Assembly: GCA_023374045.1 (NCBI GenBank)
Contig: CM041781.1
Coordinates: forward strand, 144,700,982 to 144,764,981
DNA: 64,000 bases
Source of the DNA: Limonium bicolor
Lineage: Eukaryota > Streptophyta > Magnoliopsida > Caryophyllales > Plumbaginaceae
Reading direction: 5' to 3'
This document shows positions 35,045 through 46,905 of the stretch, one piece after another. The notes beneath the pieces are model-generated. The model worked only from the letters and a program-made list of their open reading frames with translations. It searched no databases and had not been told where the DNA came from. The translations under genes and the position numbers were made by a program. Position 1 is the first letter of the stretch. Each line of letters opens with the position of its first letter.

Positions 35045-38000
35045 AAAAGTGGTATCAGAGCGAAGTATCGCTCTGATGACTGAATTACCGAGCTTAGGAA
35101 GTACCGAGTTAGGATTTTAGTACTTTGGGTTAAAGGTTGAGTGATAGCGTGAGAGATACGCTAGTTAGGAACTACCAGTGACTAAGGGAAACCTACAATA
35201 TCCATCCCACCCTCCACAATCCCTGTTTGATAACTTGGGCAAGAACGCCAGAGAGATGGAAGTCCACTCTTACTCGGGAATACCCGATCTGGCTGTTATT
35301 AAATACCTTTAGGGTACGGAGAACCTGTCATACGGTAGATCCCGAAAACTGGGAATCCCGGAGACGGCCTCCATCTGAACAATGTTAACCGCATTTAATA
35401 GCGAAGAATGAAGAATCTTGTGTATAGAAGAATAGAATTTCCGGCAACCTGGGTCGACATGCTAAGCAGTCGAGAATAACCAACTTGCAACGCACCAACC
35501 GTGCAACAGCAAGAAATAGATTAATAGAACCCGAGACAAGTGTCTACGGGACCACAGTTGATAAATAATACGCCAACGGTATATCAACCGATAAGGAATT
35601 ACAACGTAGTGCCCAAACAAGAGGCAAGTCTCAGTGACCACGACAAGTGCGTGGAACGGGCTGCGAAGAGGATGCAGTACTAAGTAAGTAAAAAGGGGTC
35701 TCCCAGAATGGGAAACACCCTAGTTAATGATTATCATGTGAAGACAGTGAGAAGTCACCTAGAAGAGTTATTATCAAGACTGTAAGATCAAGTGAAGGCC
35801 AACAAGGCCACTGATGACAGTATGGGTAAAAACAATACCACAACCGGTAAGTGCTAAACCGATAGCCAGTTAGCATGGCGCACTTGCCATAGCAAGTGCA
35901 GCTATAACAGGGCTGTTCGGGAAATTTATAACCACTACGAAGTACTTGGTGAGGTACCATGAAGTTAAGTGAGATCATTGTAACCGTGGAAGGGCTTAAT
36001 AGCCTAACCTCTATGATTGTAAGTACACCAGTCAGCAAGAAGCTAGACTTGGCTAAGGTAAGAAGATGTTGTGGAACCATGAAAATTTTCTTTCAAACCC
36101 AGATTTATTCAAACCCTTTTCTTTTCAAAACCAGATTTTCTTTCAAACCAACACTTCTTTCCAACCTTCTTTAAACCAAGCCAGTAAAACCAAGGACAGT
36201 TGGCGAGGATACAACAATGGATAAACTTTCCCTCGATTAAGTTCGGGAAGTAAGGAATGAATATTGTCACGGGACAATATAAGGGAGTTGACAACAGAGT
36301 ACTTCACCTAGGCGTGTGACGGACACTACAAGCGTACCAACTGTGTTGTGGGACGACCGCACTCCGATAGGAGCATGTGGGCCCGACAGACCTACTTATA
36401 GGTTAGTTGGGTAAGTAGTAATGTATCAGTATGATACCCCATATATGTATACGAGTAGAGTCCGAAACACGGGAAGTAGTCGACTCCGTCTACGGTCAGC
36501 AGTATAAATCAAACAAAGCTAGAGATTACAAGGAATGGTTGAAGTTAAGGAACTCAGTTAAGTTAGCGAGACTAAAAGGATTAGTGAATTCCTCTCAAGG
36601 AAATGTTTAAGAGTTAGGAAGTGCGAAGGGCACAAACTGTTATGTAAAGACATCATATAGTCTCAAGGATCCTTAGGGATAAACATGTTAGCTGGAACGG
36701 TGGCCCAGCCTGTACATGGCAAGCAGATGCCTGATGTGGACACATTAATGTGCAATGAGCGGGATGAAACTCCCAGATTGAGTACCTACACTACCAGGAA
36801 AGGTTGATCTTCACAGGAGGAGATAATAAACCAGTTAAGAACGCAAACGGCGTGGCTAATGGAATGTACCAATAAGTGTGAAACAAATGTAAGGCATAAC
36901 GTAGCAACACCCAGGAGCAATCCTTGAGGGGTGTTCGCATCAACAATTGTTGAACGAAATGCATGACAGAAACACAAGGGTTGAAACTAACACCCAGTTT
37001 AGGCATGAGTTGTCAGGAGACGGACTGACAAACCTAAGGGGAATCCCATGAAAGGAACGTGATGCAACGACTTGTCATGGAGCCCAATATAATGTCCAAA
37101 CCATGTAATATTGTACAGAGAAGTACATGTGTGTGGACAGCCTACAATGAGCCCAGCTCAAGGCAAATAAGGCTTATAAGCCATAAGCAAGATATGTTAT
37201 ATAAATTCGATTGATGGTAGAAGTTTATGTTGTATAGTGAATAGAGTGGTAAACGAACCACTGCATTAAGAGTGGGGGTACCTCTCGATATTGTGACACC
37301 GCAGGAGCGGTAGTTATATGAATCAAGTTCAAGAAATATGTTAAGGATGGACGATGTTATTATTGAAAGAGAGCAATTAGCTTAGTAGTATGTGTATAAA
37401 GTGAAGCACCTGGCTGAATAATGCCGGCTTGTGACTCGAATGATTAATGCTCAAGGAGCATTCAGTAGTCATCCAAATGAGTGATGAACCATAATACGAA
37501 TGATGTAAGTATATGTGTGGAAGTTAGTGTGACAGTAAATACCATGTAAGTTAGTGTTATACAATAAGTAAGAGCACGGTGCGCAACAAGCGACCGTTGT
37601 ATAAATGTTGTTAAACGATAATGTAACAGATAAGACCAGTTATGAGTTAAACTCAGTGGACATGCAAGCAAGTGATGATACACAGACTGGGCAATAAGCC
37701 AATGGTCGGTACTATGTGATAAGGAACTCAGTGTGAATTCCTACTGCAATCACATAAGGGATTTACTGTCAAGAGTTTACGCCTCTGCACTCTGTATGAC
37801 TGAGTGTTTTGGTATTGCACTTGCGCAGTAATGATCGAGTGGGATAGCTAGGAATTGGAAACATGTTAATTGTGGAGCAATAATGTTATAATGGCCGATG
37901 CATAGGAAATGCAAGGCCGCACCAATAAAAGTACTTGTACAAAACCAAATGTGGAGACATGATTAACAGTAAGTGACTACAGTAGCACTGACTGCCAAAT

Positions 38001-39763
38001 ATCGGTATGGAATATACCCCAAATGTTGTAAATAACTGAGAGAGCACTACACACTAGGTAGTAGCTCAATCTCAACCGACAATAAGTCGGAAGGGAACAA
38101 GTCAGTCATTGTGAAATACATAGCTGTATACACAGTAAATTATCATGGAAGTGGATGGAAAATTGTGAAACTCACCGAATCCGCTCAGGGTAAAAGATAC
38201 CGTGCGTCGGTTGAGAAACCATTGTTACCAAGATGAAGGTGACAATTGGGGATGTACAATACAGTAAGAATAACAAATGGAGCAATTAAGCTCTACAGTT
38301 ATTAGAGTTTCGCAGCAGAAACTAGTGAGCCAGTGATTCAAGTGTTGAATGTACATGGTGAACATGAGCGAATGGCTAATTATTAACGCCTATAAGCCTA
38401 ACAGGCCAGAATCGAAACCAACTAAGAGTTTAAACAAACTCCAATGAGAATTCTTGGTTTAGGAACTAAACCGCTAATATGGTTAAGATCCTCTAATCAG
38501 AATCCATTGTGTAATAGACCGCGTGGAAGTTAAAACACTTCACGACGGCAGAACATTTAAGCCAATGTTTAGTGATTGATTACGTGGGCGTAATCCCTTT
38601 TAAGGGGGTAGAGCGCAAAACCACTTAGTGTATATTACCGTACAATGTACGTAGTGTATGTGATTTATATTGTGCATAGCACAAAATTATAGTTATTGTT
38701 TGGATGATGGTGTGTGTGTTACGTAAACATACACATTCATTCATGGTTTAATTGTGGTAATTGCGCACAGAAGATGCGAATACCATTGTGATAAGTGTGT
38801 GTATTTGTTAACAGTTGTGGTGATAGTACAAGTGTGGGGAGTAGAGAAACTCCCGGGGGAACAAAGCCCGACAGTGTATAAGTGTGAAATGGTGTGTTGT
38901 ATTTTGATAAAATATATGTGTATATATATATATTATGTAGTGATTCATGAAAGGGTATGATACCGACATAGAACATAGTGAGAATGAGATTCCATAGGCA
39001 ACAGGATTAAAGTGTATGGGAATAACTGATAGACGAAGTTCTATCCTTGGAGATGTATGATCATGATTAGAATGATTTAAAAGATAGAAAATTGGAAATG
39101 AGTGATTTACTTGATGCTTGAAAATGAAGTGGGAGGTGGAACTTGATTTGCATGCGATCAAGGGAAGCCGAACAAAATTGGGGTGGAAGGATAGTTCAAC
39201 ACTGATGCTGATCACATCAGGGCTGGATGACTCTTGAAACTCCCATAAGTGGTCACAAATAACCACGCTAAGGAAAGAAGCAAAGAGCTTAAGTTGGACT
39301 TGGAGTTGTGTGTTTTCAAAAGGATTTTAAATTGGTATTTATAAAACGTTGATGGATACTTTGCATAATTAAAGTCTTCCTACTTAACCTCACAAGGAAA
39401 TTTTAAATTTAAGTGACTGTTTTAATCTCCCAAAGGCACGGGGACGGAAGGTGTCCATCGCGACCGGGTTCTGCGGGATCACAGTGTATATCAAGGATAT
39501 TTTGATTGCTATACATGCTCTGACATGTTGTGTGGTATGTGTAATGAATGTTGTTTTGACTTGGATTTCCTAAAAGTGTATGCTATTGAGACCTATGAGT
39601 CTAAATGTGTTGTGTTACATAGACCTAAGTGTCTGAAGACTGTTATGTTATGGGGACCTATGTGTCCAAATGTTGTGATGTTACCCAGACCAGTGAGTCC
39701 AAGGGGTTGTTATGTATGTGTAAGTGTTGTTAAGATACCCGGACCATAGAGTCCGAGGTTATC
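35045..39763 (+). mobile_element. LARD internal region, copy 3, 3'-truncated
   Basis: Matches copies 1 and 2 from the primer-binding site (35050-35061) to GAGGTTATC at 39763. It then switches to unrelated sequence within the series of mini-hairpins. The last hairpin, the polypurine tract and any fourth LTR are missing. This is a deletion or recombination joint, not an integration end. Confidence 0.9.
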
Positions 39764-40051
39764 GTACTTAATATAGGATGTTCCAAACTTATATATATAT
39801 GTATATATATTTTCTGTAGTTTATTGTTGGGACGGTATAACAACACATCACACTCAACAGACATTCACAAAAGAAAAGTGTGTAAAGGAATCGTTCACAA
39901 TTCCAAAAAGGGTTAGGAGTCGTGCCTTACTGGAGTCCTCACTTCCCAATTCTACCCCAGTTCCCTAGTTTTAAGTGCACCTATAATCTAAGTATTTCAC
40001 TCGACTTGTTTTCTCGGGTTCAGAGCGTAACTACGCTCTGATACCACTTTC
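39764..40051 (-). mobile_element. 5' internal remnant of the large element
   Basis: About 0.3 kb between the truncated LARD unit and the right LTR, with a short (TATA)n tract near 39790-39811 and the reversed primer-binding site at its right end. No coding content. Confidence 0.75.
40021..40046 (-). other. Primer-binding site with hairpin, large element
   Basis: GCTCTGATACCA at 40035-40046 is the reverse complement of TGGTATCAGAGC, five bases from the LTR at 40052. In sense, TCAGAGCGTA and TACGCTCTGA form a 10-bp stem over the site, as in the LARD elements, although the stem end and loop differ. Confidence 0.9.
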
Positions 40052-43000
40052 TGTAACGCCCCTATTAACCATAAATACAGCGGAAATAAAACTCTAAGGC
40101 GATTACAGACCATCGGGTTCCAAACACCCGACACCAAACCTCACCAATTTACAACTTACAATCCACAAAAGCTATACGGTCTGAACTCGAGAAAAACTTA
40201 ACACAAACATAATAGAAATTAAACATATTCTCTCTCCACAAAACCTAGTCCCATCCCAAACGCTCATTCTCTTCGTGGCCACCTGTAAATCAATTCGTAC
40301 CTGCAAGATGAAACCAAGCAGCCCACCCCGAAAGGGGCGGGTCAGTTCCCTGGAATGGAACTGGTACAATTCTCCAAAAACAAACTTATAAAACATAACT
40401 CTTCAAAATAAACAGTAACATGAAAACAAACTCTTACAAGTAAAACAGAGATAAAGCACTTCAAAACAATCAAGTTTAAAGAGAAAGGAAAACAAGACAA
40501 AGATAAAGAACTTCCAAAACAAGTCATCCACTAAGTAGTCACACCACATAGTTAGTAAGCATCCATTGTTGATGTTAGAACCAATTCCCGTTTGGAGTAT
40601 AAAGACTCAGATAGTCACAAAGGACTAGGAATAATAAGATAGATCCAAGAACCAATAACTCAAGAGTGGAATAATTCAATTGGGAGAGATGGCCCCCACC
40701 GCCAGATATCAATGTCCATATGGACGAGGGATATACAACCCCCTGCTGTCAATTTAAATGTCCTGGTGGACGAGGGATATACAGCCCCCTCCTGTTAAAT
40801 ATCAATGCCCCTATGGGCGAGGGATATACAGCCCCCTGCTGTTAATTAAAAATGTCTGATGGACGAGGGATATACAGCCCCCTGCTGTTAAATATCAATG
40901 CCCCTATGGGCGAGGGATATACAGCCCCCTGCTGTTACCATTGAAGACGCGCGCACGTCGAAAGAAAGATTTCCAAGATTGACCTTTTCCAAATTCCCAC
41001 TAGATCACTAACTACCCAGAGCAATACCAAAACACTCAGTCCTACAGAGTGCAGAAGCGTAAACCCTAAGCAGTCAATGTCTAACGGGACACCAAGTAGA
41101 AGAAACCAATACCCAAGTGAGTTCCACATCCAAGGCTCAGTTAGTCACACAAGCTGAGTCAGTCACACAACCATTTCCTTTTTTAGAAGTTCCTCTTAAA
41201 GCCAGTTAGCGTTTTCCAAAACATTCCACAAGTCAATCAGCCAAAATAACGTAGTACGAGAAATCGTACAAAACATTCCATAAAGTCCAAAACACATCAA
41301 GCTGAGTACGAGAAATCGTACAAAACATTCCATAAGGTCCAAAACACAACAAGCTGAGTACGAGAAATCGTACCTGGGTAACGCTGTAGCAGTTCTAATC
41401 AACTTGCACAAACAATCAACAGTACTCTGAAGAATATTAAAGGTAGTCTATCATCAATCACTTGTAGCCCACGTTAAACTTAAATAAACTCCTCACTATT
41501 ATTTCTAAATCTCAATTGTCTTTTAAGCCCTCACTTAAATGCTATGAATAACCTTTGACTTGTCTTAGAATGTTGTATAACTCAAGGTTGTAAGACCAAG
41601 GAACGTATTTTATTAACACTTGTTAATTGTTCCACCCTTATCCACTTTACCCATACCTAACCATAATTCTCACATTAAAGACCTTTATAACATAAGTGCA
41701 TTATACGTTATTCAATCAATCTTAGAATTTCAATAACAATTCTTAAGCTCAATACTTTTATTCTTACTTTAGGACATACATCGTGTTATGACCAATGATG
41801 GGTTTATCTTAGAATACTATACTATTATTTCACAATTTATTGACTATGTATCTTTATCAATATCTACTAGATAATCCATTATAACTAAGTCTTCCCCCTT
41901 AACTTAATTCCGATCTACATCCCGTATACTGAAATCGTAGTGTTGTAGATGCATTTTAGTACAACTTATTTGAGCTACTAAACTCAATTATCTTATCTTT
42001 AGTTCAGAATGGCCTTTAATTACAACCATCTATTAATCTTTTCATAAGTTGTTAAATTACTTTTCATCTTGAAATAACCATATTATAGTTAACTCAAACT
42101 TATCGAACTCTCACATTTAGTATCCACAAGGTATATTATTTACTTAACCATAACTTTATAATAAGGTGTTTTTAAGATAACCTTTTATGTATCCTTACTT
42201 ACATTTAATTCCCTAACTGTTTTACTTTTACACACATTCTCTCTATAGACCATGTATAATCCTTTTATATTAAACTTCGTTAAACTCAAGTCTTAAATAC
42301 ATTTTATATTGTTTACAAAACCTAAAGTTTCAAAAGCATAACTTAATAAATTAATTTCCTTTATTGTATTTAGGATGGACATTATATCTTAGCATGAGGT
42401 AGAATTTATCAAAAAATTAAATTCCGGTTCATAAGTGAAATTGTCAATTACTTAATAAGATAATATATTCTGAACAATCTCCATACCTTATATTCAAATG
42501 ACACATTAATATTTCCAGTGTCAAAAGGTAATCAATATAATCTCTTATGTAACCCAGTTTCATCTAATTAAAGGTTTAAAGATTTTAAGTATCTAATTTC
42601 TATTTACAAACCTCCTTATAAATTCTAACTACTAAATACATTACTTAACTATAAACTCACATCCTGAATATTGGTGTTAAATGTATTGATATGGCTTAAC
42701 TAGTTGTAAGAAACTTAAGGATTATTATTTAGATTAAATTCCTAATCATAGTTTAATGTAGTTTTATATCATAATCCCTTTTAATGATTTTATCTTAAAA
42801 TATTAAGTTATTACTCAATACTATAAATATTAAGAAATAATTAAATCTAGACTTATTTATCCTCTTCACATTTAGATGTGCAAGTAACTCATTTATTTTA
42901 CTATTGTTTATATAATAAGAACATTTAAATGTAAAAGTATTTCATTCATTTTATTATTAATTATATAATAAGATCTATTTGTGTAACCCTTTATGTAGAC

Positions 43001-43347
43001 CAATTACAAATATTCCTAAATTTCAACTTATTAATTTCTTAACCAAATTATAAATTTACATTGTGGTTATTGACTAAATAAATACATGTGTTTAAATACG
43101 GTTTATATAAATCTTAGAAACTCAAAGATAACTAAAAACTCAACCTATAACCATAAATTATTACCACCTCATATAATATTCTTTTATTAGTATCATGTAG
43201 AGGTTTAGTTTAACTCATTAATTCCTTCATATTATATTTTATAAGGTATTTTATTCCTTTTATTTATTTATTTATCGTATATATATATATATTCCTATTA
43301 CAATTCTCACAAGGAATGTTATTTCCTTTATCTATTTTTATTGTATT

Positions 43348-43396
<49 letters not shown>

Positions 43397-45751
43397 ACAT
43401 ATATCAAGATTTTCCAGAACATTCTTAAGAAATTCTATTGTATTTAATTATATTTAATATCTTTTAGACATATCCACAACTGATTTATGGTTTATAAAAT
43501 AGAGTATTTCCCTTAGTTTTAGTTAAACATATTAGCTTCCATATTATATATAATAAATAAAATGTAGTTTAGTTAAATTCCTTGATTTAATATAAGTTTC
43601 TATTTATTTCTCTCATATAAATATATATATAAATATATGTAACAATTTTTACTTCACTTAAAGTTAATACCCAAAATATTTATAAACATACTGTATTAAA
43701 TGTTAATTAGTCTTATTATATTTTCCCCAACCTATAAAGTTCATTAATCAACTATACTTTAATTTTTGATTACATTAAAAACTATATATTATAAGTTATT
43801 CTTATGAAAAACTCACAAACACCATTTTTAAAACCTTTTCCCGTTGCCCAAAAATTCCCAAACTTAATATACAGTAACTATAACATTTTAGACATATTAT
43901 AAAATTTTTATTTCATAAAAATATCTTTTTAATTTAACCAAATAATTCCAGAAAACCCGTAACTTGTAAAAATCATAACTTATGTTTAAAAACTCGAAAA
44001 CCATAATAATTTACATCAAAATAAACTAGATAAAATAAGGAACCTATGGTTAAAATTTCAAGTCAAAATACATTCGGGAAGATATTTAAATTAACCCAAC
44101 AAGTTTAGACTATTTACTGGTTTCTTATAGAACTTAAACAACTTATAACCACCAGATCTAATCTTGGCCGTCCAATCTCTTAGAACGAGATCGGACGGCC
44201 CCTGTACCGCGAGTTCATCAGAGAAAACAACAAGCAGGTCGAGTACTAATTCGCCCATATCTCCTAATCTACAAAATGAAATTGAGTGATTTTTGTTTCT
44301 ATGGATTCGTAATCAAATTTTGGTTCTATTGGTATCAATTTCCCCAATTATAATGCGGTATTCAGTGGATTTCGAATTTAGTTCGAAGTTAGGGTTCTTC
44401 CTGGAAACAGAATTCGATTCGAACTCAATTCTACCAAATTCTCCTAATCTAACATGTAATTGACTAAATTGATACATGGGTTAGATCAGTATTGCAATTC
44501 CGATTAGCAACATAGGAACAATTTGAAGAAAAACTCACCGGATTGTGCGTATTTGGTGAATTCGAAATCGGAAACTGGAAAAAAAACTCGAACTTGATAC
44601 AGTTCGTGGTGCCAACTTTGCAGATCTATAACTAGTAGTACAAAACGAGTTAGATAATGAGTAAGGGCTCATTGGAAAGAAGAATTGTAGATCTACGTAT
44701 TGGTACCAAGAACTAAACCTAACTCGCACCATACAGAAAGATATTGAAGCTACAAAACACGAGTTTACCTCTCTGTTTCGGTGTTATTTTATGTGCTGTT
44801 GAAACCGAAACTTTAGACCTCTATATCTCCCAACTGGTTGCGATTTAGACTTGGGCATAAACACGAAAATTGTAGAGGGATTAGAGATCTTTACAACGAG
44901 CTAAAGAAATAGAATTTTGGTCGATTAACGAAGAAGTTATGATCGACGCAAGTTACCTGAAAACGAAGGGAATTCTGGAATTCTGGAAACAGTCTCGCAA
45001 GGTGGCTACTTTGGCTCGATTTTCCGGTTGACTCAGAAGGATCTAGGGTTTGTATGAGTAATGGTTGGAAAGAGGAATTGTAGGAGAAGAGTGGTGAAGA
45101 CGGCATGGAAAAATATTGAGTTATGTGAAAGTTATAGCCGTCTAAAGTTAGGGCTAGGAAGTGAAATCGGTTACGAAAATCAGGGAAGGAAATCGGCTAA
45201 GTGTGGGCGACCCATTACAGAGTGACACGTGGCACTTCTTAAAATTTTGATTCAAAACTTCAATCTAGCATAACTTTGGCTAGGATGATCCGTTTTTGAC
45301 GTTCTTTTTATCGATCTTCATGGTTTTTCATAACCTATTTATTGGTATAGGTTTCATGACCTGGTTTGACCATTCTCAAAAAGTCAACTCTAGCAAGGCT
45401 TAATAAGCTTTAAGGTTTCTAGAATTTTATATTGACTTTTATATTTCAAGACAATGTTCCAACACTTCCTAAAATCTTTATCATATATTTGGAGTGTTTA
45501 ATAATTTTCCCAAGATTTATTGACTTATAAATCTTATTATTAAATTCATAATACTATATAATAATATATAATAATTAGGAGAAAACCCCTAAATAAATTT
45601 CACAACCCCATATAATAATTTAATATTCATAATTCCATATAATAATTTAATATTCCTCATTCCATATAATAATTTAATACTTAATAATATTATTAAAGGT
45701 TTAATAAAAGAAATCCCCTAAATTAATTTAAATTAATTTAGGGGTATTTCA
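40052..45751 (-). mobile_element. 5' LTR of the large minus-strand element (5.7 kb)
   Basis: Near-identical partner of 5114-10794, with a small number of substitutions and indels scattered along it. It repeats the 47-bp array (40702-40936), the 52-bp hairpin repeat (41254-41373), the module (40301-40363), the G-box (45226-45231) and the terminal palindrome (45715-45744). The clearest difference is a much longer (AT)n tract at 43354-43394. Confidence 0.9.
43354..43394. repeat. Expanded (AT)n microsatellite
   Basis: A run of about 40 bp of AT, against about 16 bp at the same place in the other LTR (8423-8438). Confidence 0.85.
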
Positions 45752-45756
45752 TAGAC
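45752..45756. repeat. Target-site duplication TAGAC (right)
   Basis: Partner of 5109-5113. It shows that 5114-45751 entered LTR-B as one insertion and that both outer ends are intact. Confidence 0.9.
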
Positions 45757-46873
45757 GGTGGTAATTTCCTAAGCTAGTGGAGGTTATCGAGAGAGATACT
45801 TCTAGGCTAATCCATGAGATTGTAAGATACTCCGAGAGAGGAGTTTTGGGAATTTGAGTAGTCCGGAAAAAATGGACATTCGTATATTGAGGAGCTGAGT
45901 GTATAGCCCTTTGTATTTGTAGGCTCGGTGGCGGGTTTTGTGTATGACTCCGCCCAGAGGCCAAAAGTAATGAGTATTGAGTATTGCGCATGTATGAGTT
46001 AAGTAATGAGTATTGAGTAAGGAGTAAGTATGAGTATGAAATGAGTATCGAGCAATGAGTAAGTACGAATAAGGAGAAGAGTATGGATACTGAGTATGCG
46101 AGAGCAAGTGATGAGTACTGAGTAAGAGTATGTAATAGTAGTAGTGAGTACAGAGTAGAGCATGAGTAAACAATGAGTAAGGTAATGAGCGCAACGTGAG
46201 TAAACAACAAGTAAGTAAGATCAAGCTTGGTGGGAACTTTGCGAACAAATAGCTAAATGAATGGTTGACTGACAACTTGTCTTCCTTGGTAGGTAACGAA
46301 CCTTGTATAGGTATGTAAGTATTGTTGATTATATCGTTGTAGTATTAGTATGCATGAATGATGTAAAATGAACTCCATGTATATCCGACCCAAAGTAGTC
46401 GACGTACCGTTGTTAGCACGTGGTATATGCGAATTTCATATGCAGCAATTTTGCTGAGCCCCTAGGGGCACCGTTTTTATTTTACAGGTATTTGAAGCTG
46501 ACCGCCGTTCGAGAGTGTAGGACGGGGCTGCTATGTAAGCATGGGTAGTTGAATTATAGGATTTGTATTTGTATTGTCATGCGAATTCGGAAGTCCAAAC
46601 TATATCGGTAATTTAAGGATTGTAGTAGACTCGGTATAGTAATGTATTGGAGTTGTAATTGGATTATGGTTGAGTATGCAAGGGAAAGTAATGTATTGTG
46701 TAGAGTACTCAGTATGTTCAATTCATCAGACCGATAGTATGTAGTAGTGTAGCGGGCCTTGTTAGTCACGTGGGTGACTAGCGGCATTGTACACCCGCCG
46801 TTGTGTATGTATTATCCGCTACAAAGGTAAGTATTTGTACAGTAATGACGGTATTAGCGGTAAGGGTGTTACA
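45757..46873 (+). mobile_element. LTR-B, right part, ending at its primer-binding site
   Basis: Continues LTR-B from 5113 and ends AAGGGTGTTACA at 46873. It holds a C-poor degenerate repeat of ATGAGTA/TTGAGTA words (about 45965-46205), hairpins CAGCAA-TT-TTGCTG (46443-46456) and the palindrome GCCCCTAGGGGC (46458-46469), then TTTACAG/GTA (CAG 46485-46487). Frames across the simple repeat are not genes. Confidence 0.75.
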
Positions 46874-46877
46874 AAAG

Positions 46878-46905
46878 TGGTATCAGAGTGAAGTATCACT
46901 CTGAT
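46878..46905 (+). other. Primer-binding site with compensated hairpin, LTR-B element
   Basis: TGGTATCAGAGT at 46878-46889 differs from the usual site in its last base. The stem partner has changed too: ATCAGAGTGA pairs with TCACTCTGAT around an AGTA loop, keeping a perfect 10-bp stem. Confidence 0.85.

Larger units (their letters stand above)
11318..39763 (+). mobile_element. Tandem LARD-type retrotransposon array (LTR-int-LTR-int-LTR-int')
   Basis: Three head-to-tail units start at 11318, 20886 and 30422, and each LTR ends in GTGTTACA followed by a primer-binding site. The third internal stops matching after 39763 and runs straight into the host element. Internals of 4.9 kb have a primer-binding site and polypurine tract but no gag or pol that I can recognise, so the family fits LARDs (large non-autonomous derivatives). 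The shared-LTR tandem form is expected from unequal recombination between LTRs of one insertion. The five bases before 11318 (CTTGG) have no partner at the truncated right end. Confidence 0.9.
5114..45751 (-). mobile_element. Large minus-strand LTR retrotransposon hosting a nested array
   Basis: Two near-identical LTRs (5114-10794 and 40052-45751) flank 29 kb. A reversed primer-binding site lies beside the right LTR and a reversed polypurine tract beside the left LTR, so the element reads right to left. TAGAC flanks both outer ends. Apart from the + strand array at 11318-39763, only about 0.5 kb and 0.3 kb of its own internal sequence remain. No gag or pol is seen in those remnants. Either the element was non-autonomous, or its coding region was lost in the deletion that truncated the array. 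The few LTR-to-LTR differences seen by eye suggest a recent insertion. Confidence 0.9.

Noticed and set aside
45749..46275. Two overlapping frames of about 155 codons on the minus strand
   Set aside because: Ser/Leu/Tyr-rich translations of a degenerate ATGAGTA repeat in LTR-B.
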